From Pannonibacter phragmitetus_B (lineage in GTDB: Bacteria; Pseudomonadota; Alphaproteobacteria; Rhizobiales; Stappiaceae): a DNA stretch of 64,000 nt. The stretch spans positions 4,216,001-4,280,000 of the forward strand of contig NZ_JBNINT010000001.1 in assembly GCF_050510895.1 (NCBI RefSeq), given 5' to 3'. Of the stretch, positions 8,360-17,175 are shown one piece after another (position 1 is the stretch's first letter; the number at the start of each line of letters is the position of its first letter). Made by a program: the position numbers and the translations under genes. The notes below the pieces were generated by a model, which did not search any database, was not told where the DNA came from, and saw only the letters and a program-made list of their open reading frames with translations.

Positions 8360-10392
8360 ATGAATTCAAGACGGGGACAGGCGGGCTGGATGAGCGGCAT
8401 GGACGGTGACAGCCCCGGAGGCAACAGCCTTGATCAGGTTGCTGAGCATGAGCGGGATGACCTGACGATCTCCATGTTTGGCGATGCTCCGGCTGAACCT
8501 GCACCTGCCGTGCCTGCAGCCCCATCCTCTGGCGAAGTGAAGCAGTCCGGCGCCTACCGGGTGCTGGCGCGCAAGTACCGCCCCCAGACCTTTGACGATC
8601 TCGTCGGTCAGGAGCCGATGGTCCAGACGCTGGAAAACGCCTTTGCAACGGGGCGTATTGCACAGGCCTGGATGCTGACCGGTGTGCGCGGTGTCGGCAA
8701 GACGACGACCGCCCGTATTCTGGCGCGTGGCCTCAACTATGAGATACCCGGCGAGGTGGAGCGCCCGACGGTGCAGCTCACCCGCGAGGGCACCCATTGC
8801 CGCGCCATCATGGAAGGCCGCCATGTCGATGTGATCGAGATGGACGCCGCCTCGCACACCGGCATCAACGATATTCGCGAGATCACGGACGCAGCGCGCT
8901 ACCGCCCCGCTTCGGCGCGCTACAAGGTCTACATCATCGACGAAGTGCACATGCTCTCCAACGCGGCCTTCAACGGCCTGCTTAAGACGCTGGAAGAGCC
9001 GCCGGAGCATGTGAAGTTCATTTTCGCCACCACGGAAATCCGGAAAGTTCCGGTGACGGTGCTGTCCCGCTGTCAGCGGTTCGACCTGCGCCGCATCGAA
9101 CAGCCCAAGCTCGTTGGCCTGCTGCGGCGCATTTCCAATGCGGAATCCATCGATATTTCCGATGATGCGCTGACGCTGATCGCCCGTGCGGGCGAAGGCT
9201 CGGCGCGTGACAGTCTGTCCTTGCTGGATCAGGCGATTGCCCATGGCGGCGGTCACATTGATGCGGATCAGGTGCGGCAGATGCTGGGCCTTGCTGACCG
9301 GGCGCGGGTGATCGACCTTTTCGGTCATCTCATGTCGGGACGCATTGCCGAGGCGATGGAAGAGCTGGCCGGGCAATACGCCATCGGCGGAGACCCTGCG
9401 GTCGTGCTGACGGATCTGGCCGACTTCACTCATCTGGTGACCCGGCTCAAGATCGTGCCCAAGGCGGGTGAGGAAGTTTCCGTCACCGAGACAGAGCGCC
9501 TGCGCGGGCGGGAGTTTGCCGAAAAGCTGTCGATGCGCGCCCTGTCGCGGGCTTGGCAGATCCTGCTGAAGGGCATTTCCGAAGTTCAGGCCGCGCCCAA
9601 GCCACTGGCGGCCGCTGACATGGTGCTGGTGCGCCTTGCCTATGCGGCTGATCTGCCGGATCCGGAAGAAGCGCTGAGGCTGCTGAAAAGCGGTGGCTTC
9701 CCGGCTCTGCCGGCAGGCGGCGCGCCGCAGGGGGCGGTCAGCAAGGTTCTGGCCAAAGTGGTGGCCAGAGCAGCGGAATGCAGGGCGGCGGCATGCAGCC
9801 GCAGGCTGGCGGCCAGAATGGTCCTGCAGGGCAGGGTGGCTACTCCGGCCCCACGATGAGCGGTGGCGCCCCGCGCCTTGCAGCCATTGCCGGTGGCGCA
9901 GCCCAGTCCATGGCTCAGCCGTCTCCTCAGCCCGTCCAGCAGCCTGCCGCCCAGCAGGCTCCCGCCGTTCACTTGCGCTCGCTGGCAGATTGCGCGGCGC
10001 TTGCCTCCGAGCGGCGCGACATTCCGCTGAAGGTCTCCATCGAGCGGCAGATGCGGCTGGTGAAGTTCGAGCCGGGGCGGATCGAGATCCAGCCGACGAA
10101 GGACGCAGGTGCGGATCTTGCCGGTGAATTCGGCCGCAAGCTGACCGAATGGACCGGCATGCGCTGGATCGTTTCCGTCAGCCGCGAGCAGGGCCGCCCG
10201 ACGATCCATGAGGAGCGTGAGGCAACGCAGGCCCAGCTTCTCTCCGACGCCCGCTCGCATCCGACTGTCGCTGCGCTCCTGTCCGAGTTCCCCGGTGCCC
10301 GCGTCGTGGACGTGCGCGTCAACGAGGAAGAGGAAAGCATCGATGATCCGCTTCTCGCCGAAGCCCTCGGCACGGATGACGACGATCTGTGA
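8360..10392 (+). CDS. dnaX: DNA polymerase III subunit gamma/tau, frame-disrupted
   Basis: The clamp-loader ATPase that opens and loads the sliding clamp; tau also couples polymerases. An N-terminal extension precedes the AAA+ core, with Walker A GVRGVGKTTTARI and Walker B DEVHM. The zinc-binding cysteines are mostly absent, as I recall being usual in alphaproteobacteria. The frame breaks at a run of five G at 9730-9734. Adding one G restores a Gly/Gln-rich linker and the conserved tau C-terminal domain ending ALGTDDDDL, 677 residues in all. Unrepaired, the first frame would end at 9859. Start uncertain: ATGs at 8360, 8390 and 8399 have no good ribosome site. It is not followed by ybaB-recR, the usual partners. 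Confidence 0.88.
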
Positions 10393-11224
10393 TGACGGAC
10401 ATCGCGCCGGTGCCGCAGCAGACCCAAGCTCTGCCGGGTATTGACGAAGCCGGGCTGTCGGTCTTTCCCGTCACGCAGGCGACGCGGGCGACCTTCACTG
10501 GTCTTTATTTCAGGCTGACATTCCTTTTTTCATTCAGACCGGCTCGAAGCGGGTCATTTGTCCCCGGAACGGGGAGCTCACCGGTCAGGCTGGGGACGTG
10601 ATGATCTTTCCGGCAGGTTCGGTGGTCAACATGGAGAACCGCCCGGTTCCGGATGCAGACTACCGGGCCGAGGGCGTCAGCATCGCCCGCGATCTGGTGG
10701 ATACGGTTTTCGGGGAGCACCCGGCGCGCAATGCTGCGCCCGGCATTCAGGTGCTGCGGGCGGTTCCGCACCGGCCGTCAGACATGCTTGCGCTGATCAA
10801 GGATACGCTTTCCCGGGAGGAGCTGCCGGAGCCGCTGCGCGCGCACAGGCTTCTGGAACCGCTGCTCTGGCTGCGCCACAACGGCGTGGAGCTTCCAGTG
10901 AAGGATGAGGAGCAGCCCTGGAGCAAGGTGCGGCGCCTGATCGAGAGCGATATCAGCCACCCATGGCGCCTTGCCGATGTAGCCCGGCATTTTGCCATGA
11001 GCGAGGCGACGTTCCGGCGCTGGCTGGCAAGGTCTGGGCCCGGTTTCGCCCAGCTGCTTCTGCACGCGCGGCTGGAGAGAGGTCTCTCCCTGCTGCAGGG
11101 AACGGATCTTCCGGTGTCCCGTATCGCCCTCGACTGCGGCTTTCAGACGCCTTCGCATTTTTCCGACGCCTTTCGAAAAAGGTTCGGAATCAAGCCTAGG
11201 CAGATCCGCCAGCGCGAGGATTGA
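10392..11224 (+). CDS. AraC-family transcriptional regulator, frame-disrupted
   Basis: The C-terminal ~100 residues form a double helix-turn-helix AraC domain (WRLADVARHFAMSEATFRRW, then VSRIALDCGFQTPSHFSDAF). The N-terminal cupin-like effector domain is split. The first ~40 residues (MTDIAPVPQQTQALPGIDEA onward) are in one frame; the continuation IQTGSKRVICPRNGELTGQA is in the -1 frame, with the switch between about 10440 and 10515. One lost base explains it, though here no G/C run marks the spot. The ATG overlaps the dnaX stop by one base (TGATG), suggesting translational coupling. The reconstructed length is about 277 residues. Target genes are unknown. Confidence 0.7.
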
Positions 11225-11323
11225 TCGTTTTTCGATAGTTTTTGACCATGAACCGGAAGCTGGCAGGGCTTTGCGGGGCTACTCCTGCGCACATGATCAA
11301 CCGTCAAGAAAGGACACCGGATC

Positions 11324-11872
11324 ATGTTTGCCAAGCTTTCTCTTTCCGGCCTGATGCTGGCCGCCACCATGGCGACGGCCGCCAGCGCGCAGGATTTCAA
11401 GCTCACGAGCACGTCCATTGCCGAAGGTGCGCAACTGGCGCCCGCACATGTCTTTGCCGGTTTCGGCTGCGAAGGCGGCAACACTTCCCCGCAACTGTCC
11501 TGGACCAGTGCGCCAGCCGGCACGAAGAGCTTCGCCATCACCGCCTATGATCCGGACGCACCGACCGGATCGGGCTGGTGGCACTGGACTGCGGTGAACA
11601 TTCCAGCTTCCGTCACCTCGCTTGAGGCTGGCGCAAGTGGCGCAGGCAAGATGCCTGCGGAAGCCTCCGAGCTTGCCAATGACTACGGTGTAGCAGGATT
11701 TGGCGGAGCCTGCCCGCCTCCCGGCGAAGTGCACCGCTACATCTTCACCGTTCATGCCCTGCCGGTGGAACGGCTTGACCTGCCGGAGAACGCCAGCAAC
11801 GCACTGGCCGGCTTCATGATCCGCGCCAATTCGATTGCTTCTGCGAAGATCACGGCGGTCTATAATCGTTGA
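11324..11872 (+). CDS. YbhB/YbcL family (PEBP-like) exported protein
   Basis: A 182-residue protein of the phosphatidylethanolamine-binding/Raf-kinase-inhibitor-like family. An N-terminal signal peptide ends near ATAASAQD. The family motifs AYDPDAPTGSGWWHW and the GGACPPPGEVHRYIF block that forms the anion-binding pocket are present. The protein is expected in the periplasm; the bacterial function is not established. The neighbouring upstream AraC gene could control it, but the ~100-base gap gives no direct evidence. Confidence 0.88.
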   Translation: MFAKLSLSGLMLAATMATAASAQDFKLTSTSIAEGAQLAPAHVFAGFGCEGGNTSPQLSWTSAPAGTKSFAITAYDPDAPTGSGWWHWTAVNIPASVTSLEAGASGAGKMPAEASELANDYGVAGFGGACPPPGEVHRYIFTVHALPVERLDLPENASNALAGFMIRANSIASAKITAVYNR

Positions 11873-11905
11873 TGCGAAAAGCACCTGCCCAGTCATGAAA
11901 AACGA

Positions 11906-11936
11906 AAAGGGCAGCCGGTGAGGGCTGCCCTTTGAT
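11906..11936. terminator. bidirectional terminator between the PEBP gene and bipA
   Basis: An 11-bp perfect stem (11906-11916 with 11923-11933) with a six-base loop has A-rich sequence on the left and TTT on the right. It separates two convergent genes and should stop transcription from both sides. Confidence 0.88.
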
Positions 11937-11956
11937 GTTTGCCGCTGTTGTCAGGC

Positions 11957-13777
11957 TTAGCTGCTCTTGGCGGCCGCACGCTCGGCGCGCTTGCGGTCGT
12001 TCGGGTCCAGCAGGGCCTTGCGCAGGCGGATGTTCTTCGGTGTCACTTCCACCAGCTCGTCGTCAGCGATGTAGGACAGCGCCGCTTCGAGGGACAGGCG
12101 GATCGGGGTGGTCAGCTTGACGGCTTCGTCCTTGCCAGCGGCGCGGATGTTGGTCAGCTGCTTGCCCTTCAGCACGTTCACTTCCAGGTCGTTGCCACGG
12201 GTGTGCTCGCCGATGATCATGCCCTGATACACCTTGACGCCCGGCTCGATCATCATCGGGCCACGGTCCTCCAGGTTGAACATGGCATAGGCCACGGCCT
12301 CACCGTCGCCGTTGGAGATCAGCACGCCGGTGTGACGGGTCGGAATATCGCCCTTGTAGGGAGCGTATTCGTGGAACACGCGGTTGAAGATTGCCGTGCC
12401 GCGGGTGTCGGACAGAAGCTCGCCCTGATAGCCGATGAGGCCACGAGTGGGGGCGAGGAACTGCAGACGGGTGCGGCCGCCGCCGGAGGGGCGCATTTCG
12501 CGCAGCTCGGCCTTGCGCTCGGACAGCTTCTGCACCACGACGCCGGAATGCTCCTCATCCACGTCGATGGTGACTTCCTCGATCGGCTCCAGGCGGTTGC
12601 CCTTCTCGTCGAACTGGAAGACCACGCGCGGACGGCCGACGCAGATCTCGAAGCCTTCGCGGCGCATGTTTTCGATCAGGATGGCGAGCTGAAGTTCACC
12701 ACGGCCAGACACGATGAAGGCGTCGCCTTCCGGGGTGTCCTCGATCTTGAGCGCAACGTTGCCTTCCGCCTCGTCCATCAGACGCTTGCGGATGACGCGC
12801 GACTGCACCTTGTCACCTTCGGTGCCAGCCAGCGGGCTGTCATTGACGAAGAAGGTCATGGACAGGGTCGGCGGATCGATCGGCTGTGCCATGATCGGGG
12901 TGTTCACGTCCGTGGAGCAGAGCGTGTCGGCAACGGTTGCCTCCTGCAGGCCTGCGATGGAGACGATGTCACCGGCCTCGCCCTTTTCGATCGGCTGGCG
13001 CTCGAGGCCACGGAAGGCGAGCACCTTGGAGATGCGTCCGCTTTCAACCACCTTGCCTTCACGCGACAGAGCCTTGATGGGCATGTTCGGGATGGCTTCA
13101 CCTGCAACGATGCGGCCCGTCAGGATGCGGCCCAGGAACGGGTTGCTCTCGATGGTGGTCGCCAGCATGCGGAAGGAGCCTTCCTCTGCCGTCGGTGCCG
13201 GAACGTGGCTGATGATCAGGTCGAACAGCGGGCCCATGGATTCAGCCGGACCGGTCGGGTCATTGGCCATCCACTCCTGCTTGGCAGAGCCATAGACGAC
13301 CGGGAAGTCGAGCTGCTCTTCATTGGCATCGAGGGCGGCGAAGAGGTCGAACACCTCGTCCAGCACTTCCTCGGCGCGCTGCTCCGGCTTGTCGATCTTG
13401 TTGATGGCGACGATCGGCTTGAGGCCGAGCTTCAGGGCCTTGCCAAGCACGAACTTGGTCTGCGGCATCGGGCCTTCGGCGGCGTCCACCAGCAGAACCA
13501 CACCGTCCACCATGTGCAGGATACGCTCGACTTCACCGCCGAAGTCGGCATGGCCCGGGGTGTCCACGATGTTGATGCGGGTGTCGCCCCACACCAGCGA
13601 AGTCACCTTCGCCAGAATGGTGATGCCGCGCTCACGCTCCAGGTCGTTGGAGTCCATCATGCGCTCTTCCGTGCGCTGGTTCTCGCGGAAGGAGCCCGAC
13701 TTCTTCAGAAGGACGTCGATTAGGGTTGTCTTGCCATGGTCGACGTGGGCGATGATGGCGATATTGCGCAGCTTCAT
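11957..13777 (-). CDS. typA: ribosome-associated GTPase BipA/TypA
   Basis: A 606-residue translational GTPase resembling EF-G. It binds the ribosome and is needed for growth under stress, low temperature and late 50S assembly. The G1 loop AHVDHGKTTLID, the switch region RGITILAK, DTPGHADF and NKID are intact. EF-G-like domains and the BipA-specific C-terminal domain with FRGL/LTGR blocks follow. The start at 13777 has GGAG six bases upstream and gives the usual family length; an upstream in-frame codon at 13828 is less likely. It is divergent from the MarR-MFS unit. Confidence 0.95.
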   Translation of the reverse strand: MKLRNIAIIAHVDHGKTTLIDVLLKKSGSFRENQRTEERMMDSNDLERERGITILAKVTSLVWGDTRINIVDTPGHADFGGEVERILHMVDGVVLLVDAAEGPMPQTKFVLGKALKLGLKPIVAINKIDKPEQRAEEVLDEVFDLFAALDANEEQLDFPVVYGSAKQEWMANDPTGPAESMGPLFDLIISHVPAPTAEEGSFRMLATTIESNPFLGRILTGRIVAGEAIPNMPIKALSREGKVVESGRISKVLAFRGLERQPIEKGEAGDIVSIAGLQEATVADTLCSTDVNTPIMAQPIDPPTLSMTFFVNDSPLAGTEGDKVQSRVIRKRLMDEAEGNVALKIEDTPEGDAFIVSGRGELQLAILIENMRREGFEICVGRPRVVFQFDEKGNRLEPIEEVTIDVDEEHSGVVVQKLSERKAELREMRPSGGGRTRLQFLAPTRGLIGYQGELLSDTRGTAIFNRVFHEYAPYKGDIPTRHTGVLISNGDGEAVAYAMFNLEDRGPMMIEPGVKVYQGMIIGEHTRGNDLEVNVLKGKQLTNIRAAGKDEAVKLTTPIRLSLEAALSYIADDELVEVTPKNIRLRKALLDPNDRKRAERAAAKSS

Positions 13778-13945
13778 TAAGGGCTCCAAAGACACTGCGG
13801 GCAGGGTGCCCGCAGTGCTTGTCTTCAAATTGTGGCTGACGCCCGCTGGTGCTCACGGGCGGAAATTCGCGCCCTGTATAGTCTGCGGCGGCCATTTGTG
13901 CAACGCGGCAGCGCAGCTTGACGCAAATCAGCTGCCGCCCTAATT

Positions 13946-13960
13946 GTAAGGTAGCCTTAC
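13946..13960. promoter_or_regulatory. probable MarR operator palindrome
   Basis: GTAAGG and CCTTAC arms (perfect 6-bp) separated by TAG lie about 25 bases upstream of the MarR start, in the typA/marR intergenic region. MarR dimers bind short palindromes overlapping their own promoter. The TATATG just downstream could be a -10 element, so autorepression is plausible. Confidence 0.6.
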
Positions 13961-13985
13961 TATATGTCTGTCTTATGAAATTTGC

Positions 13986-14438
13986 GTGGTGCTTTTGGTG
14001 GCTGATCCGACCCTGGGTTTTCTCGTTGCCGACGTCGGCCGGTTGATCCGTCAGCGCTTTGAAGCGGCGCTGAGCGGCGTTGATTGCGGTCTGACGGCGG
14101 CAGAGGCGAGAACCCTTAACATGGTGCGGCAATTGCCGGATCAGCGCCAGGCCGCGCTGGCCGGCATGCTCGGCATCGAGCCGATGACGCTGGTGGGCCA
14201 TCTCGACCGGCTGGAACAAGCGGGCCTGATCTGCCGCGAGGTCGACCCGCAGGACAGGCGCGCCAAGATCATTGTTCTGGGCGATGCGGCGCAAGGCGTA
14301 CTGGCCAAGATAGATGAAGCCTTGCGCCAGGTCCGGGCTGAAATTTCCGGAGGGATGAGCCCGGAGGAGACGGCAGCAGCCATGCGCGTGCTGGCGAGGG
14401 TGCGGGACAATCTGGCAGAGGCCGCCAGCCAGACTTGA
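13986..14438 (+). CDS. MarR-family transcriptional regulator
   Basis: A 150-residue winged-helix protein. The recognition region MLGIEPMTLVGHLDRLEQ and the wing DPQDRRAKIIVL are characteristic of MarR. It starts at GTG (13986 or 13989) and its end overlaps or abuts the Bcr/CflA exporter gene, forming a two-gene operon. The pairing suggests it represses the exporter and is released by a toxic ligand. The ligand is unknown. Confidence 0.87.
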   Translation: MVLLVADPTLGFLVADVGRLIRQRFEAALSGVDCGLTAAEARTLNMVRQLPDQRQAALAGMLGIEPMTLVGHLDRLEQAGLICREVDPQDRRAKIIVLGDAAQGVLAKIDEALRQVRAEISGGMSPEETAAAMRVLARVRDNLAEAASQT

Positions 14439-14503
14439 TCAGCCAAGAGAGAATTGGGCGGGAAAATTCGGTTTTTCCTGGGCGGGGAGGGCCCGCACAA
14501 CGG

Positions 14504-15733
14504 ATGGATCAGATGCGGGACAGTGTGACACCTCCCATGAGCGAAAGGCGCACCGCCCTGATCGGCGCGGCGCTTGTGGCCATCGGGCCGATCTCCATGG
14601 CGCTTTATACCCCGGCCATGCCGGTGCTGGCGGATGCTTTCGAGACGACGCGCTCGATGATCAAGCTGACGCTGACGGCCTATTTTACCGGCTTCGCCCT
14701 GACGCAGCTGATCTGCGGGCCGCTGACCGATGCCTTCGGGCGCCGTCCGGTCACGATCGCATTCCTGCTGCTCTATCTCGCCTCGACCCTGCTGGCAGCC
14801 TTCGCGCCAAGTGTGGAAGGCATGATTGCCGCCCGCGCCCTGCAAGGCATTGGCGCGGCCATCGGTGTTTCGGTGTCCCGCGCCATCGTCCGTGACCAGT
14901 TCACCGGGCAGACCTCGGCGCGGATCATGAACACGGTGGCCATGATGCTCGCCATCGGCCCTGCCATCTCGCCCACTATCGGCGGGTTGACGCTGGAGTT
15001 TTTCGGCTGGCGTGAGATTTTCTATTTCATGATTGTCTACGGGGCGGTGCTGCTTGCGGCGGTGTGGATCTTCATGACGGAGACCAACCGCTATATCGAC
15101 AGAGCGAATCTTCAGCCTGCACGGCTCGTCATCAACTATCTCACCCTGCTGAAAACGCCCTCGTTTTTACGGCCAAGCTTGCTGGTGGGCTTTGGCATTG
15201 GCACCATCTACACGCTGGCGACAATCCTGCCTTTCGTCCTGATTGATCACGTCGGGCTGACGCCAAGCGAGTTCGGCCTCGGCATGATCGTGCAGTCCGG
15301 ATCCTTCATGGCCGCAACCATTGTCGCCTCCCGGGTGCTGCGGCGGCATGATGCGGGCAAGCTGGTGCCGCCTGCACTGTGTGGAATGGCGCTGGCGGCC
15401 GCGGCGATCATCGTCTCGCACGTCCTGTTTGCGCCGGGCTTTCTCAGCGTGATGCTGCCGGTGGGCGTGTTCTCCTTCTCGCTGGCCTGCCTTCTGCCTG
15501 CGGCCACCACGGCTGCACTGCAGGGCTTTCCGCAGCTTGCAGGCTCGGCGTCCTCGCTCACCGGGTTTCTGCAATTCGGCACCGGCATTCTCGGCAGTCT
15601 CGTGGCGGCCTGGCTAGGGGATCCTGTGCTGGCGCTGATCGTCGTGGCGCCTGGCATGATGCTTCTGGCGGCGGGGCTCTATCTGGCATTGACGCCGCTT
15701 GCCAATGCGAAGGATGGCGGGAGCGAAGTCTGA
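14504..15733 (+). CDS. Bcr/CflA-family multidrug efflux MFS transporter
   Basis: About 409 residues with 12 predicted membrane helices. The family motif YTPAMPVLADAF follows helix 1, and the MFS A-motif GPLTDAFGRRPV sits between helices 2 and 3. The SRAIVRDQFTG motif is typical of Bcr/CflA proteins, which export bicyclomycin, chloramphenicol-like drugs or sulfonamides by proton antiport. The start is uncertain: 14504, 14513 and 14537 are all possible, and only the first has a purine-rich stretch upstream. It is co-transcribed with the MarR gene. Confidence 0.87.
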   Translation: MDQMRDSVTPPMSERRTALIGAALVAIGPISMALYTPAMPVLADAFETTRSMIKLTLTAYFTGFALTQLICGPLTDAFGRRPVTIAFLLLYLASTLLAAFAPSVEGMIAARALQGIGAAIGVSVSRAIVRDQFTGQTSARIMNTVAMMLAIGPAISPTIGGLTLEFFGWREIFYFMIVYGAVLLAAVWIFMTETNRYIDRANLQPARLVINYLTLLKTPSFLRPSLLVGFGIGTIYTLATILPFVLIDHVGLTPSEFGLGMIVQSGSFMAATIVASRVLRRHDAGKLVPPALCGMALAAAAIIVSHVLFAPGFLSVMLPVGVFSFSLACLLPAATTAALQGFPQLAGSASSLTGFLQFGTGILGSLVAAWLGDPVLALIVVAPGMMLLAAGLYLALTPLANAKDGGSEV

Positions 15734-15835
15734 TCAGCGCCTTTGCGGCGTTTTCTGTGCCGCAACCGTCCTGCAGCTTGACCTCTCCCCGTCAAAGCGC
15801 GACATAGCGCCTTCGATCTTGCGGGAGCTTCCTCA

Positions 15836-16657
15836 ATGACACAGGCTGCCTATCAGCTGCCGGACCTTGCCGGTCCTGCCCGCCCGCATGTGATGGGCAT
15901 TCTCAATGTCACGCCGGACAGCTTTTCAGACGGCGGCCGTCATGCTGCTGCGGAAGCTGCCATCGCCCACGCCCGGCAGATGATTGCCGAAGGTGCGGAT
16001 ATCATTGACATTGGCGGTGAAAGCACGCGGCCCGGCGCTGTGCCTGTCTCTCTGGAAGACGAGTGGGCCCGTCTTGCTCCGGTACTGGAGCCGGTCGTTG
16101 CGCTGGGCTGTCCGGTCTCCGTCGACACCTACAAGGCGGAAACCGCTCGCCGTGCCTGCTGCGCAGGGGCCGTGATCGTCAATGACGTCTGGGGGCTGCA
16201 GAAGGACCCGGCCATGGCAGATGTTGTGGCAGAGGCGGGCGTTCATGTGGTGATGATGCACAACCGCGAGGCCGCCGATCCGGATATCGACATTCTCGCC
16301 GATATCGACCGCTTCTTCGAACGCTCGATGGAGCTGGCAGACCGCGCCGGGGTCGCGCGGGAAAAGCAGATCCTTGATCCCGGTTTCGGCTTCGGCAAGA
16401 CGGTGGATCAGAACTTTCAGGTCCTCAACCGCTTCAATACCTTGCATAAGCATGGCTTACCGCTTCTGAGCGGAGCCTCGCGCAAGCGCATGATCGCCGC
16501 CGTGCTGGATGTGGAGCCGCAGGAGCGGCTTTACGGATCGCTGGCGGTACATCTTCTGTCGCTGGAACGGGGCGCTGCGATCCTGCGCGTTCACGATGTC
16601 CGCCCGCATGTGGAGGCGGCGAAGATCTTTGCTGCCATGAAAAGGGAAGCCGTTTGA
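15836..16657 (+). CDS. folP: dihydropteroate synthase
   Basis: A 273-residue TIM-barrel enzyme that joins p-aminobenzoate to 6-hydroxymethyl-7,8-dihydropterin diphosphate in folate synthesis; it is the sulfonamide target. The pterin-binding signature GILNVTPDSFSDGG is at about residue 21. DIGGESTRPGA, DPGFGFGKT and GASRKRMI loops are also seen. The folK ATG directly follows its stop codon, so the two are co-translated. A folB gene, often between them, is absent. Confidence 0.95.
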   Translation: MTQAAYQLPDLAGPARPHVMGILNVTPDSFSDGGRHAAAEAAIAHARQMIAEGADIIDIGGESTRPGAVPVSLEDEWARLAPVLEPVVALGCPVSVDTYKAETARRACCAGAVIVNDVWGLQKDPAMADVVAEAGVHVVMMHNREAADPDIDILADIDRFFERSMELADRAGVAREKQILDPGFGFGKTVDQNFQVLNRFNTLHKHGLPLLSGASRKRMIAAVLDVEPQERLYGSLAVHLLSLERGAAILRVHDVRPHVEAAKIFAAMKREAV

Positions 16658-17161
16658 ATGAGCCTTGCTGACAACGCGGTGCGCGCGGCGCTGGGTCTTG
16701 GCTCCAACATGGGTGACCCGAAGGCCAATCTGGCCGCAGCCATCGCCCGGCTTGATGCCAGTGAGGGCATTTCCGTTGTTGCGGTTTCCTCCGCCTACCG
16801 CACGCCGCCCTGGGGGCCGATCCCGCAGGATGACTACCGCAACATTTGCCTCGTCATTGAGACGGTGCTGAGCCCGCGTGACCTGCTGCACCGGTGCCTT
16901 GAGGTCGAACGGGAGCTTGGCCGCGTGCGGGATGTGCGCTGGGGCCCGCGCATCATCGATATCGATGTGCTGATCTATGGTGGTGAACAGGTGGAGGAGG
17001 AGCACCTCTCCATTCCCCATCCGCGCATGGGCGAGCGGGCCTTCGTGCTGGTGCCACTCGCTGAAATCTGGCCCGATGCTCCGATCGGCGGCGGCCGCAC
17101 CGCCTCGCAGGCCCTCGCAACCTGCGAAGGCCGCGAGGAAATCGTCCTGCTGGCGGATTGA
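16658..17161 (+). CDS. folK: 2-amino-4-hydroxy-6-hydroxymethyldihydropteridine diphosphokinase
   Basis: A 167-residue HPPK that pyrophosphorylates hydroxymethyl-dihydropterin, making the substrate of FolP. The GLGSNMGDPKANL start, the SSAYRTPPWGP loop and the HPPK signature RWGPRIIDIDVLIYG are present. It is the second gene of a folP-folK operon with zero spacing. The gene converges on the GH25 lysozyme gene with a 14-base gap. Confidence 0.95.
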   Translation: MSLADNAVRAALGLGSNMGDPKANLAAAIARLDASEGISVVAVSSAYRTPPWGPIPQDDYRNICLVIETVLSPRDLLHRCLEVERELGRVRDVRWGPRIIDIDVLIYGGEQVEEEHLSIPHPRMGERAFVLVPLAEIWPDAPIGGGRTASQALATCEGREEIVLLAD

Positions 17162-17175
17162 GCGGCTGATCCACC

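Noticed and set aside
9725..9740. Programmed frameshift in dnaX as the explanation of its split
   Set aside because: No canonical slippery heptamer, and the identical lesion type affects ten other genes; kept only as a low-probability alternative.
11939..13723. 594-codon open frame on the plus strand
   Set aside because: It is the antisense shadow of typA, a result of high-GC codon bias; no ribosome site or family.
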